Origin: Acidobacteriota bacterium
GTDB lineage: Bacteria > Acidobacteriota > Blastocatellia > Pyrinomonadales > Pyrinomonadaceae
Direction of reading: 5' to 3'
Length of the DNA stretch: 8,109 bases
NCBI GenBank assembly: GCA_029777145.1
Contig: JAKOSS010001009.1
Location: 1 to 8,109, forward strand
In this document: positions 1 to 5,536 of the stretch, in pieces
Position numbering within the stretch: position 1 is the stretch's first letter
How the letters are laid out: every line of letters begins with the position of its first letter
The notes under the pieces: model-generated
What the model was told of the DNA's origin: nothing
What the model saw: the letters and a program-made list of their open reading frames with translations, nothing else
Databases searched by the model: none
Program-made: the position numbers and the translations under genes

Positions 1-656
1 ACCTTTCCTTTGAGGTTGTTGTCCGCGGCATCGGTCGTGCGTTTCCAGAGCATCGGATCCTGGGGAAGTTCGTCGGGCGTCGCTTCTTCGATCTTGGCAT
101 CGTTGAGTTCGATCGGTGCGATCTTGCGAAAGGAATTTAGAATCTCAACCACTTCGGCCAAGTCCCGGCTTCCGGGGGCGTAGGCGCCGATCACCAGGAA
201 CGCGCGGTCACCGAACATGAAACTTCGGACGATCACTTCGCGATCCGCGAACGACAGTCGCATCTCACCGCCGCTGATCCCATTGCTCTCGAACGGAATC
301 TGGTCTACCTCGTAGTTCTTATCGGTTTGTTCGATCCCCTTAATGAACTCCGAAACCGAGTTAGCAAGAAATCGTGATTTTGCACCGGGACTCAGCGGTT
401 TTCCGTAGCTCGTGACGTACAGACATAGAACCCGGAACATTCGACCGTCATCCAGCTTCCACGTGTACATTCCGCCGTCGGTCGTTACGCCGCCGACGGT
501 CTCGTTGAAAGTTTCGACGCTTGTGAAGCGGGGAAGATTGATCCCGAAACCGCATCCCGAACGGAAGCGATTCAGCTTCGCGGTCTGAGCGCTGGCGAGG
601 CAGGCAAAACCAACAATCGTGATGAAAAGAAGAAGAATTCTGAAGCGCACCGACAC
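1..656 (-). CDS. Secreted protein of unknown function, partial (3' end outside the window)
   Basis: An open frame runs leftwards from a GTG at 656-654 to the window edge without a stop; 218 full codons are visible. The protein opens with a clear Sec signal peptide: a basic start (SVRFR), a hydrophobic core at about residues 7-20, and an A-S-A cleavage site before Gln24. The GTG at 656 is chosen because a strong ribosome binding site (AGGAGGT, 668-662) lies 5 bp upstream; a second GTG at 650 is less well spaced. The mature part alternates beta-like stretches with a motif of the kind G-G-M-Y-T-W at about residues 65-70, and ends in an acidic segment. The pattern loosely recalls small secreted PsbP/Mog1-like folds, but I do not recognise a family. 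The visible sequence has no membrane segment after the signal peptide and no catalytic motif. It lies downstream of the tRNA gene on the same strand. Confidence 0.85.
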   Translation of the reverse strand, partial: MSVRFRILLLFITIVGFACLASAQTAKLNRFRSGCGFGINLPRFTSVETFNETVGGVTTDGGMYTWKLDDGRMFRVLCLYVTSYGKPLSPGAKSRFLANSVSEFIKGIEQTDKNYEVDQIPFESNGISGGEMRLSFADREVIVRSFMFGDRAFLVIGAYAPGSRDLAEVVEILNSFRKIAPIELNDAKIEEATPDELPQDPMLWKRTTDAADNNLKGK

Positions 657-661
657 CGGAG

Positions 662-668
662 ACCTCCT
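662..668 (-). promoter_or_regulatory. Shine-Dalgarno site of the left-edge secreted protein gene
   Basis: On the minus strand the sequence reads AGGAGGT and is followed after 5 bp by GTG. This near-perfect anti-16S match fixes the GTG start at 656, which would otherwise be uncertain because no ATG is available in this frame. Confidence 0.75.
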
Positions 669-700
669 GAATCATCCGCGGCGACAGCGGCGGAGAAAGG

Positions 701-712
701 TTAGATTTGCGA
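701..712 (-). repeat. Isolated fragment of repeat family A, minus orientation
   Basis: On the minus strand this reads TCGCAAATCTAA. It is identical to 12 bp of the family A array upstream of the tfoX-like gene (1499-1510, plus strand). It sits about 45 bp upstream of the left-edge gene start and has the same orientation as that gene, as the plus-strand copies have relative to their genes. It could be a decayed copy or chance; a 12-bp match is suggestive only. Confidence 0.35.
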
Positions 713-713
713 G

Positions 714-731
714 GCGGGGCGGCCGTCCCGC
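714..731 (-). terminator. GC-rich hairpin downstream of tRNA-Leu, possible terminator
   Basis: GCGGG (714-718) pairs with CCCGC (727-731) around an 8-base loop, starting 14 bp past the 3' end of the tRNA. There is no T tract after the stem on the minus strand, so it is not a textbook intrinsic terminator. It may instead be a processing structure or a remnant repeat. Confidence 0.3.
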
Positions 732-745
732 AGCGAGAATTGAAA

Positions 746-832
746 TGGTGCTCGGGGCGGGAATCGAACCCGCACGACCCTAAGGTCGCAGGATTTTAAG
801 TCCTGTGCGTCTACCAGTTCCGCCACCCGAGC
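746..832 (-). tRNA. tRNA-Leu (anticodon UAA)
   Basis: This is a complete class II tRNA of 87 bases on the minus strand, with the 3' CCA encoded (748-746). The acceptor stem GCTCGGG (832-826) pairs perfectly with CCCGAGC (756-750), and the discriminator base is A (749), as required for leucine tRNAs. The anticodon stem CAGGA/TCCTG (805-801/793-789) encloses the loop CTTAAAA, giving anticodon UAA (798-796), which reads UUA and UUG codons. The long variable arm (CGACC...GGGTCG) and the T arm with GGTTCGATTCC are both present. The D arm has the usual GG pair in CTGGTAGAC. No intron or mismatch is visible. Confidence 0.97.
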
Positions 833-843
833 AACGTGCCTTG

Positions 844-873
844 AGATTAGCACGATTGGCCCGGCACAGCCAA
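844..873 (-). promoter_or_regulatory. Probable sigma70-type promoter of tRNA-Leu
   Basis: On the minus strand TTGGCT (873-868) and TAATCT (849-844) are separated by 18 bp, and the -10 element ends 11 bp before the mature tRNA 5' end. This would give a leader of a few bases, typical of tRNA genes. The -35 matches TTGACA at 4 of 6 positions. The -10 has the key T, A and final T of TATAAT but only 3 of 6 matches. Confidence 0.45.
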
Positions 874-891
874 CGATTTGAAACCGAGTTG

Positions 892-900
892 TGGTATTCT
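892..900 (+). promoter_or_regulatory. Possible extended -10 promoter of the nfeD-like gene
   Basis: TGGTATTCT fits the extended -10 form TGnTATnnT and lies 20 bp before the ATG at 920, so the leader would be very short. No good -35 is present at the expected distance, as is common for extended -10 promoters. This is a weak prediction resting on one short match. Confidence 0.3.
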
Positions 901-919
901 GAGGGCGGAAACGCGGACC

Positions 920-1420
920 ATGGAACAGTACGTCTGGATATTTTGGGTAGTGCTCGGACTCGGATTGATCGTCGCCGAGATCTTTACTCTCGGCTTCGTC
1001 CTGTTCTGGTTCGGGATCGGCGCGATGGCGGCCGCTTTGGTCAGTTTCCTCGGCTTTGGCTACGGAACTCAATTCCTTGTATTTGCGGGCGTATCGATGG
1101 CTCTGACGGTGATGTCGCGGACGATCTTCGTCAAGTATCTGGAGCATGGAGACGGCGACGGCATGAAGACCGGGATCGACTCGCTTCCGGGACAGATCGG
1201 AACCGTGACCTCGGCGAGCAAGGGCGCGCTCAACGAAGGCGCGGTGAAGGTTTTCGGATCGACCTGGACGGCGTTTCCCATCGACGACAAGCATCAATTG
1301 GTTGACGGCGAAAAGGTCGAGGTCGTCCGCGTTCAGGGAAACTCGATCTATGTCCGACCGGTGAACGCCGAAAGGGAACTGCCCGAATGGCGGGAAGAAG
1401 GTCAGAACCGGGAGCGGTAG
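920..1420 (+). CDS. nfeD: NfeD-like membrane protein (short form)
   Basis: This is a 166-residue protein with three transmembrane segments (about 5-24, 26-46 and 50-70) followed by a soluble domain at about 89-150. The soluble part has the NfeD OB-fold signature: LPGQIGTV, then G-A-V-K-V-F-G-S-T-W-T-A-F (107-119), then VDGEKVEVVRVQGNSIYVRP. Short NfeD proteins are known to partner SPFH (slipin/stomatin/flotillin) proteins in membrane microdomain and membrane-quality functions; no such partner is visible here. The ATG at 920 is preferred because the membrane segment follows immediately. A TTG at 878 would add 14 residues that do not look like part of the family. The Shine-Dalgarno site is weak. 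The last residues (QNRER) and the stop codon lie in repeat D (1401-1427), so the natural C-terminus may once have been different. Confidence 0.9.
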   Translation: MEQYVWIFWVVLGLGLIVAEIFTLGFVLFWFGIGAMAAALVSFLGFGYGTQFLVFAGVSMALTVMSRTIFVKYLEHGDGDGMKTGIDSLPGQIGTVTSASKGALNEGAVKVFGSTWTAFPIDDKHQLVDGEKVEVVRVQGNSIYVRPVNAERELPEWREEGQNRER

Positions 1421-1427
1421 CGACCGG
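1401..1427 (+). repeat. Repeat D, copy 1, overlapping the nfeD stop codon
   Basis: This 27-bp unit (key part GGGAGCGGTAGCGACCGG) matches 5344-5370 at 26 of 27 positions in the same orientation. It encodes the last residues of the NfeD-like protein and supplies its TAG stop (1418-1420). CGGT and ACCG can pair as a small hairpin around AGCG. Confidence 0.85.
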
Positions 1428-1435
1428 CAAATCCA

Positions 1436-1467
1436 GAGTGGGCGAACGGGAGAGCGGGTGAGCCGGA
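1436..1467 (+). repeat. Family C array (8-bp period), nfeD-tfoX gap
   Basis: Four 8-bp units follow each other: GAGTGGGC, GAACGGGA, GAGCGGGT and GAGCCGGA. The same units in the same orientation occur at 5222-5261, 5326-5341 and 5379-5418. Confidence 0.8.
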
Positions 1468-1489
1468 GAACGTATCCCGCGCCAGACCC

Positions 1490-1524
1490 AATCGCAAATC
1501 GCAAATCTAAAATCGCAAATTGAA
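1490..1524 (+). repeat. Family A array (7-bp period), directly before tfoX
   Basis: Five 7-bp units follow each other: AATCGCA twice, AATCTAA, AATCGCA and AATTGAA. The array matches those at 5288-5322 and 5445-5479 at 34 of 35 positions. It ends 5 bp before the GTG start of the tfoX-like gene, leaving no room for a normal ribosome binding site, and its last unit supplies the in-frame TGA (1521-1523) that limits that gene's start. Confidence 0.85.
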
Positions 1525-1529
1525 CAGAC

Positions 1530-1853
1530 GTGGCTTCAAATCTCGAAACAGTCCAACAGATCGTCGACCGGTTCGCACCCGATTGCGGAGTCACATACCG
1601 ACCGATGTTCGGCGAGTACACGCTTTACTCGAACGGCAAGGTCGTCGGGTTGATTGCCGACAATAGGCTTTTCATCAAGCCGACCGAGGACGGCAAGCGG
1701 TTCATCGGCGATTATGTTGAGGCGCCCGCTTACGAGGGTGCGAAACCGTCACTATTGATCACCGACCGGATCGACGACTCCGAATGGCTCAGCGAGCTTA
1801 TCCGGATCACCGAGAAGGCGCTTCCGGCGCCGAAACCGAAAAGAAAGAAATGA
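1530..1853 (+). CDS. TfoX N-terminal-domain protein
   Basis: This is a 107-residue protein made of essentially one TfoX_N domain. The hallmark M-F-G-E-Y at residues 26-30 is followed by a segment of the form L-Y-S-N-G-K-V-V-G-L-I, then N-R-L-F-I-K-P-T, and a helical end with a Lys/Pro-rich tail. TfoX/Sxy proteins regulate competence in gamma-proteobacteria; stand-alone N-terminal-domain versions are widespread and of unclear role, so no competence function should be assumed. The start must be the GTG at 1530: an in-frame TGA lies only two codons upstream and no other start candidate exists near the domain. There is no recognisable Shine-Dalgarno site, since the upstream sequence is repeat A, so initiation may be leaderless, weak or coupled. 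The GNAT gene follows after 30 bp and could be co-transcribed. Confidence 0.85.
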   Translation: MASNLETVQQIVDRFAPDCGVTYRPMFGEYTLYSNGKVVGLIADNRLFIKPTEDGKRFIGDYVEAPAYEGAKPSLLITDRIDDSEWLSELIRITEKALPAPKPKRKK

Positions 1854-1883
1854 TCCGCGCCCCGGGATCTGAATATCGAAACG

Positions 1884-2375
1884 ATGAAACTGAGATCAGC
1901 GAATCCGAACGATCTCGAGCGACTCGCCGACATTTGGCATCAAGGCTGGCAGGCTGTTCATGCTCCGCTTCTGCCTGAAGAAATCGCCCGATTCCGCACT
2001 CGTGAAAACCTGAAAGAACTCCTCACCGTGACGTTCCCCGCCGTGACGATCGCCGACCGCGATTCCGCGATTGCCGGATTTGTCATCACCAAGACCGACG
2101 AACTCTATCAGCTTTACGTCACCGACGAGGCCCGCGGGACCGGTGTCGCCGCCGAACTTCTGCAAGACGCCGAATCGCGGATCGCGGCCGACGGCCATGA
2201 CGTCGCCTGGCTCGTATGCGCGATCGGCAACGACCGCGCGGCGCGATTTTACGAGAAGAATGGTTGGTATTTGGCGAAGACTTACGTCGCCGAGGTTCCG
2301 ACCGCTGAGGGCACGTTCCCGCTCGAAGTCTGGCGATTTGAGAAACAACTGCTGAAGGCAAAAGTGAAAGAATGA
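1884..2375 (+). CDS. GNAT family N-acetyltransferase
   Basis: This is a 163-residue single-domain acetyltransferase. The acetyl-CoA-binding motif A is clear: L-Y-V-T-D-E-A-R-G-T-G-V-A at residues 77-89, with the R-x-x-G-x-A signature at 84-89, followed by the helix that binds the pyrophosphate. The C-terminal motif N-D-R-A-A-R-F-Y-E-K-N-G-W (116-128) matches the usual N-x-x-A-x-x-F-Y-x-x-x-G-F/W element and includes the likely catalytic Tyr123. The acetyl acceptor cannot be told from sequence; amine, amino-acid or protein N-termini are all possible. The ATG at 1884 gives a normal family N-terminus (KLRSANPNDLERLADIW). The last codons and TGA lie in an A-rich segment (2354-2376) that resembles the sequence just before the next gene. 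It is probably co-transcribed with the tfoX-like gene. Confidence 0.92.
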   Translation: MKLRSANPNDLERLADIWHQGWQAVHAPLLPEEIARFRTRENLKELLTVTFPAVTIADRDSAIAGFVITKTDELYQLYVTDEARGTGVAAELLQDAESRIAADGHDVAWLVCAIGNDRAARFYEKNGWYLAKTYVAEVPTAEGTFPLEVWRFEKQLLKAKVKE

Positions 2376-2376
2376 G
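2355..2376 (+). repeat. A-rich element, copy 1, over the GNAT stop codon
   Basis: This 22-bp segment beginning AAGGCAAAAGT matches 2457-2478 at 19 of 22 positions in the same orientation. It encodes the C-terminal KAKVKE of the GNAT protein and includes its TGA. A-rich composition raises the odds of chance similarity, but the central AAGGCAAAAGT is exact. Confidence 0.45.
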
Positions 2377-2390
2377 CGTGCGGAGCACGC
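2376..2390 (+). terminator. Hairpin just after the GNAT gene
   Basis: GCGTGC (2376-2381) and GCACGC (2385-2390) form a perfect 6-bp stem with a GGA loop immediately after the stop codon. There is no T tract, so it may be a weak terminator, an mRNA-stabilising hairpin, or part of the neighbouring REP-like element. Confidence 0.4.
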
Positions 2391-2398
2391 GATTTACG

Positions 2399-2433
2399 CT
2401 AGCACCATAAATGGAGCGTCGCGGAATATGGTG
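2399..2433 (+). repeat. REP-like element 1 with inverted repeat
   Basis: The left part (2399-2423) shares CTAGC, CA, GGAGCG and GCG, in the same order and nearly the same spacing, with the minus strand at 7114-7088. The right part contains a perfect 7-bp inverted repeat, CACCATA (2403-2409) and TATGGTG (2427-2433), that could fold with a 17-base loop. It lies in the 112-bp gap between the GNAT gene and the rhamnosidase. Confidence 0.5.
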
Positions 2434-2456
2434 TCCTCCGAAAGCAAAAAAGCAGA

Positions 2457-2478
2457 AAGGCAAAAGTAAAAAAAAGAG
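2457..2478 (+). repeat. A-rich element, copy 2, carrying the rhamnosidase ribosome binding site
   Basis: This matches 2355-2376 at 19 of 22 positions. The surrounding stretch (about 2440-2480) is an AAAGCA/AAAGGCA-type run with a rough 7-8-bp rhythm, and its end forms the AGAGGA ribosome binding site of the next gene. Confidence 0.45.
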
Positions 2479-2480
2479 GA
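2475..2480 (+). promoter_or_regulatory. Shine-Dalgarno site of the rhamnosidase gene
   Basis: AGAGGA lies 7 bp before the ATG at 2488. It decides this start over the in-frame ATG at 2512, which would also leave a workable signal peptide. Confidence 0.65.
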
Positions 2481-2487
2481 AACGGCG

Positions 2488-5184
2488 ATGAAGCGACCGG
2501 CTACGAACGAAATGAAATCCGTGAATCTGCGATTGCTCGTTGTACTTATGATCGCGCTCGCGATCACGGGTGCGACAGCCCAGAATCGCAGGGTCAATAA
2601 CAAGTCCGCGGGCAAGATCGCGCATTCGCTGACCGTCGGCGAGGGATTCGTCGATCCGCTCGGCTTTTATGACGCAACGCCGGTCTTCTCGTGGAAACTG
2701 CCGGCGGGTGTGAAGAAGCAAACTGCCTACCGGATCGAGGTTACGTTAGCGACCGGCGAAACGCGTTGGGACAGCGGCTGGGTCGACTCCGATGACACGA
2801 CCTTAGTTCCGTTCGGCGGCAAGCCGTTCGCGTCGCGCGATCGCGCTATTTGGCGGGTCCGATTCCGGAATGACAAGGGAACAGATTCCGGCTGGAGCGC
2901 GCCGGCGCATTTCGAGATGGGATTGCTTTCCGCCAACGATTGGACGGCGAAATGGATCAGGCCGTCGCAGGAAAGGCCGTCCGGCGACGAACCGGTTTCG
3001 TGGTTGCGTCGCGGTTTTCAGGTCGACAAGAAGATTGTGCGGGCCCGAGTTTACGTCACCGCCCGAGGGCTCTTCGAACTCGACCTCAACGGCGTCCGCG
3101 TCGGGAACGATCACTTCGCCAACGGTCTGACGTCGTACACGAAGCGCCTCGATACGCTGACATACGACATCACCGGACTGCTCCGCCCGGGCGAAAACAA
3201 GGTCGAAGCGATGCTCGGGATGGGTTGGTACGCGGGACGTTTTCCGTTCGCGAGGCGCAAGGGATATTACGGCGAGAATTCGGAATTTCTTCTGCAGCTT
3301 GAGATCACGAACGCCGACGGCACGCGCGATACGTTCGTTTCCGACGAGCAATGGGAAGCGACATTCGACGGACCGGTATTTTCGTCGAGCATCTACGACG
3401 GAGAATCGTTCGATGCCCGAAAAGAAATAACGGGCTGGAAACCGGTGCTCGCGAACGCGGATCTCGGCGCGGCCGAATTGACGCCGAAACCGTTTGCGCC
3501 GGTGCGCGAGAGCGATCGGCTCACGGTCAAAACGATCACCGAGCCGGAAAAGGGAAGGTTCGTTTTCGACCTCGGCCAGAATATGGTCGGCTGGACGCGG
3601 ATCAGGATCCCGACGGAGAAGGACAAGACGGTCACGCTGCGTTTTGCCGAGATGCTCAACGCCGACGGCACGCTCTACACCGAAAATTACAGGTCCGCAA
3701 AATCGACCGACACGTACACATCTGGAAAGACCGGCGTCGTCGAATGGGAACCGCATTTTACGTTTCACGGATTTCGATACGTCGAACTCTCGGGTTTGCC
3801 GGCGGGAGCGAAACCGCAGAAAGACTGGGTGACGGGCGTTGTCCTGCACTCGGATCTGCGCGCGATCGGCGAATTCAAGTCTTCGCACGAGAAACTCAAT
3901 CGGCTTCAAAGCAATATCGTTTGGGGCCAGCGCGGCAACTTCGTCGACATTCCGACGGATTGTCCACAGCGCGACGAACGTCTCGGCTGGACCGGCGACG
4001 CGCAGGTGTTCGGCCCGACGGCGATGTTCAACTACGATACGCACGCGTTCTGGAAAAGCTGGCTGGCGTCGATGCGCGTCGATCAATTGCCCGACGGCCA
4101 GATCCCGAGCGTCATTCCCGAGTCGATGCGGAACGCAGGAAGTCCCGGCTGGATGGACGCGGCGACCATCATTCCGTGGGAGCTTTACGTTCGGACCGGC
4201 GATGAGCGCGTTTTGGCGGACAATTTCGCGATGATGGAAAAGCTCGTCGGTTGGTACCGCTCGCAGTCGGTCGAAGGCCTGACGCCGAACGTCAAAGGCT
4301 ATGGCGATTGGCTCCAGCCTTATCCGAAGGCGATCAAAACCGCCGAAGACAACAACGCCGACCGTCGCGGCGATACTCCGCGTTCGCTGCTCGGAACCGC
4401 TTTCTACGCCCACAGCGCGCAAATCTTGGCCGATTCCGCGCGGGTCCTGAAACGTGAAACGGACGCAAAACGCTATGCCGAAGAGGCCGCGTTCGTGAAA
4501 AAAGCCTACTATAAGAACTATTTCGACGCGTCGGGAAAACTCCAAAACGCGCCGGAGACGCAAACGGCGTACGTGCTCGCGATCGCCTTCGACCTGATTC
4601 CGGTCGAAGCAAAAAAGGGCGCGATGGCGAACCTCGTGCGGCTGATCGGCGAGGCCGACGGCCATTTGCGGACCGGTTTTCTCGGTACGCCGTACATCGT
4701 GAAAGTGCTCGACGAAATGGGTCGCCCGGACCTCGCGTATGATCTCCTGTTCAAGGAAACCTACCCGTCGTGGTTTTACTCGATCAATCAGGGCGCGACG
4801 ACGATGTGGGAGCGCTGGAACAGTTACAGCCGCGACAAGGGATTCGGCGAGGCGTCGATGAATTCGTTCAATCACTACGCTTACGGCGCGATCGGCCAAT
4901 GGATGTACGAACGCGTCGCCGGTCTCGCGCCCGACCCGGCGGTTCCGGGTTACAAGCATTTCTTCGTCCGCCCGCTGATCGGGAAGCAGCTCACTTCGGC
5001 GCGCGCCGAACTCGACACTCTTTACGGCAAGGCGATTAGTTCCTGGACGATCAAGAACGGAATCGTCACCATGAACGTCGTCGTGCCGCCGAACACGACC
5101 GCGACGATCGAATTTCCCGACAAACGCTCGCCGCAAGAGGTCGGCGCCGGAACGTGGCGGTGGTCAGTGAGTCGTAAGCAGTAA
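2488..5184 (+). CDS. Secreted alpha-L-rhamnosidase, glycoside hydrolase family 78
   Basis: This 898-residue enzyme removes terminal alpha-L-rhamnose from glycans or plant glycosides by inversion. A signal peptide (core about 14-28) ends with A-T-A before Gln32, so it should be exported. Domains follow the family order: an Fn3-like beta domain (about 48-145), the N-terminal rhamnosidase domain from about 171, a CBM67-like beta domain with FDLGQNMVGW from residue 360 and F-H-G-F-R-Y (426-431), the (alpha/alpha)6 catalytic barrel, and a C-terminal beta domain from about 810. The hallmark DCPQRDERLGWTGD spans 491-504; Glu497 is the expected general acid. GDWL (606-609) is conserved. Glu775 in GATTMWERW (769-777) is the best candidate for the base. 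All the expected key residues are present. The last residues (about SVSRKQ) and the TAA lie in repeat B. A long antisense frame here is a shadow. Confidence 0.96.
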   Translation: MKRPATNEMKSVNLRLLVVLMIALAITGATAQNRRVNNKSAGKIAHSLTVGEGFVDPLGFYDATPVFSWKLPAGVKKQTAYRIEVTLATGETRWDSGWVDSDDTTLVPFGGKPFASRDRAIWRVRFRNDKGTDSGWSAPAHFEMGLLSANDWTAKWIRPSQERPSGDEPVSWLRRGFQVDKKIVRARVYVTARGLFELDLNGVRVGNDHFANGLTSYTKRLDTLTYDITGLLRPGENKVEAMLGMGWYAGRFPFARRKGYYGENSEFLLQLEITNADGTRDTFVSDEQWEATFDGPVFSSSIYDGESFDARKEITGWKPVLANADLGAAELTPKPFAPVRESDRLTVKTITEPEKGRFVFDLGQNMVGWTRIRIPTEKDKTVTLRFAEMLNADGTLYTENYRSAKSTDTYTSGKTGVVEWEPHFTFHGFRYVELSGLPAGAKPQKDWVTGVVLHSDLRAIGEFKSSHEKLNRLQSNIVWGQRGNFVDIPTDCPQRDERLGWTGDAQVFGPTAMFNYDTHAFWKSWLASMRVDQLPDGQIPSVIPESMRNAGSPGWMDAATIIPWELYVRTGDERVLADNFAMMEKLVGWYRSQSVEGLTPNVKGYGDWLQPYPKAIKTAEDNNADRRGDTPRSLLGTAFYAHSAQILADSARVLKRETDAKRYAEEAAFVKKAYYKNYFDASGKLQNAPETQTAYVLAIAFDLIPVEAKKGAMANLVRLIGEADGHLRTGFLGTPYIVKVLDEMGRPDLAYDLLFKETYPSWFYSINQGATTMWERWNSYSRDKGFGEASMNSFNHYAYGAIGQWMYERVAGLAPDPAVPGYKHFFVRPLIGKQLTSARAELDTLYGKAISSWTIKNGIVTMNVVVPPNTTATIEFPDKRSPQEVGAGTWRWSVSRKQ

Positions 5185-5213
5185 GCCGTGAGCGGTGAGC
5201 AGTGGTCGGTTGG
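5165..5213 (+). repeat. Family B array (7-bp period), overlapping the rhamnosidase stop codon
   Basis: Seven 7-bp units follow each other: CAGTGAG, TCGTAAG, CAGTAAG, CCGTGAG, CGGTGAG, CAGTGGT and CGGTTGG. The third contains the rhamnosidase TAA (5182-5184). Because 7 is not a multiple of 3, the TGA/TAA triplets at 5168, 5175 and 5182 close all three plus-strand frames within 17 bp. Two further CGGTGAG units lie at 5504-5517. Confidence 0.8.
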
Positions 5214-5328
5214 GTCGTCGAGAGTGGGCAAACGGGCGAGTGGGAGAGTGGGGGAGCGGGCCGTTGTTATGTCGGAACCGAGCCCGAAATCGCAAATCGC
5301 AAATCGAAAATCGCAAATTGAAAGCGAG
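5212..5328 (+). repeat. 117-bp direct duplication, copy 1
   Basis: Aligned without gaps to 5369-5485, this copy differs at 4 of 117 positions. It contains a C array (5222-5261), a linker with CCGTTGTTATGTCGG, and an A array. The two copies start 157 bp apart and are separated by 40 bp made of C and D units. Confidence 0.93.
5288..5322 (+). repeat. Family A array, copy 2
   Basis: Five 7-bp units (AATCGCA twice, AATCGAA, AATCGCA, AATTGAA) are present. It is identical to 5445-5479 and differs at one base from 1490-1524. Confidence 0.85.
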
Positions 5329-5343
5329 TGGGGGAGCGGGCGA

Positions 5344-5370
5344 GTCAGAATCGGGAGCGGTAGCGACCGG
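5344..5370 (+). repeat. Repeat D, copy 2
   Basis: This matches 1401-1427 at 26 of 27 positions (T instead of C at 5351). Here it is intergenic, whereas copy 1 overlaps the end of nfeD. In both places a family C array follows 8 bp later. Confidence 0.85.
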
Positions 5371-5485
5371 GTCGTCGCGAGTGGGCGAACGGGCGAGTGG
5401 GAGAGTGGGGGAGCGGGCCGTTGTTATGTCGGGCCCGAGCCCGAAATCGCAAATCGCAAATCGAAAATCGCAAATTGAAAGCGAG
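5369..5485 (+). repeat. 117-bp direct duplication, copy 2
   Basis: This is the partner of 5212-5328, with 113 of 117 positions identical. It includes a C array (5379-5418) and an A array (5445-5479). Confidence 0.93.
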
Positions 5486-5536
5486 CGGGCGATCGGCCAA
5501 GATCGGTGAGCGGTGAGTAATCGGCGTAAATTCGAC

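Larger units (their letters stand above)
5185..5536 (+). other. Gene-free stretch filled by a mosaic of short-period repeats
   Basis: No gene is supported here. From left to right it holds family B (to 5213), C (5222-5261), a linker, A (5288-5322), C (5326-5341), D (5344-5370), C (5379-5418), the same linker, A (5445-5479), and B (5504-5517), followed by A at 5542-5576. All are in the same orientation. Several open frames cross it on both strands, but they read only low-complexity heptad-like peptides generated by the repeat units. No promoter or terminator stands out. Confidence 0.85.

Noticed and set aside
448..675. 75-codon minus-strand frame starting ATG 675
   Set aside because: It overlaps the secreted protein gene in another frame; that gene has the signal peptide and the properly spaced ribosome binding site.
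701..1621. 306-codon minus-strand open frame
   Set aside because: It crosses the tRNA, the nfeD gene, the repeats and the tfoX start. Its peptide shows the reverse reading of the 7-bp repeats and no domain.
1530..1853. Competence regulator function for the TfoX-domain protein
   Set aside because: Only the N-terminal domain is present and no competence genes are nearby, so the role is left open.
2803..5136. 777-codon open frame antisense to the rhamnosidase
   Set aside because: The sense strand encodes a full GH78 enzyme with all hallmark motifs. The antisense frame is Arg-rich with no recognisable domain, as expected from GC-biased codon use.
5188..5509. Plus-strand open frames of about 96-104 codons inside the repeat mosaic
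   Set aside because: Low-complexity Gly/Ser/Arg-rich readings of the repeat units, with no ribosome binding site or domain.
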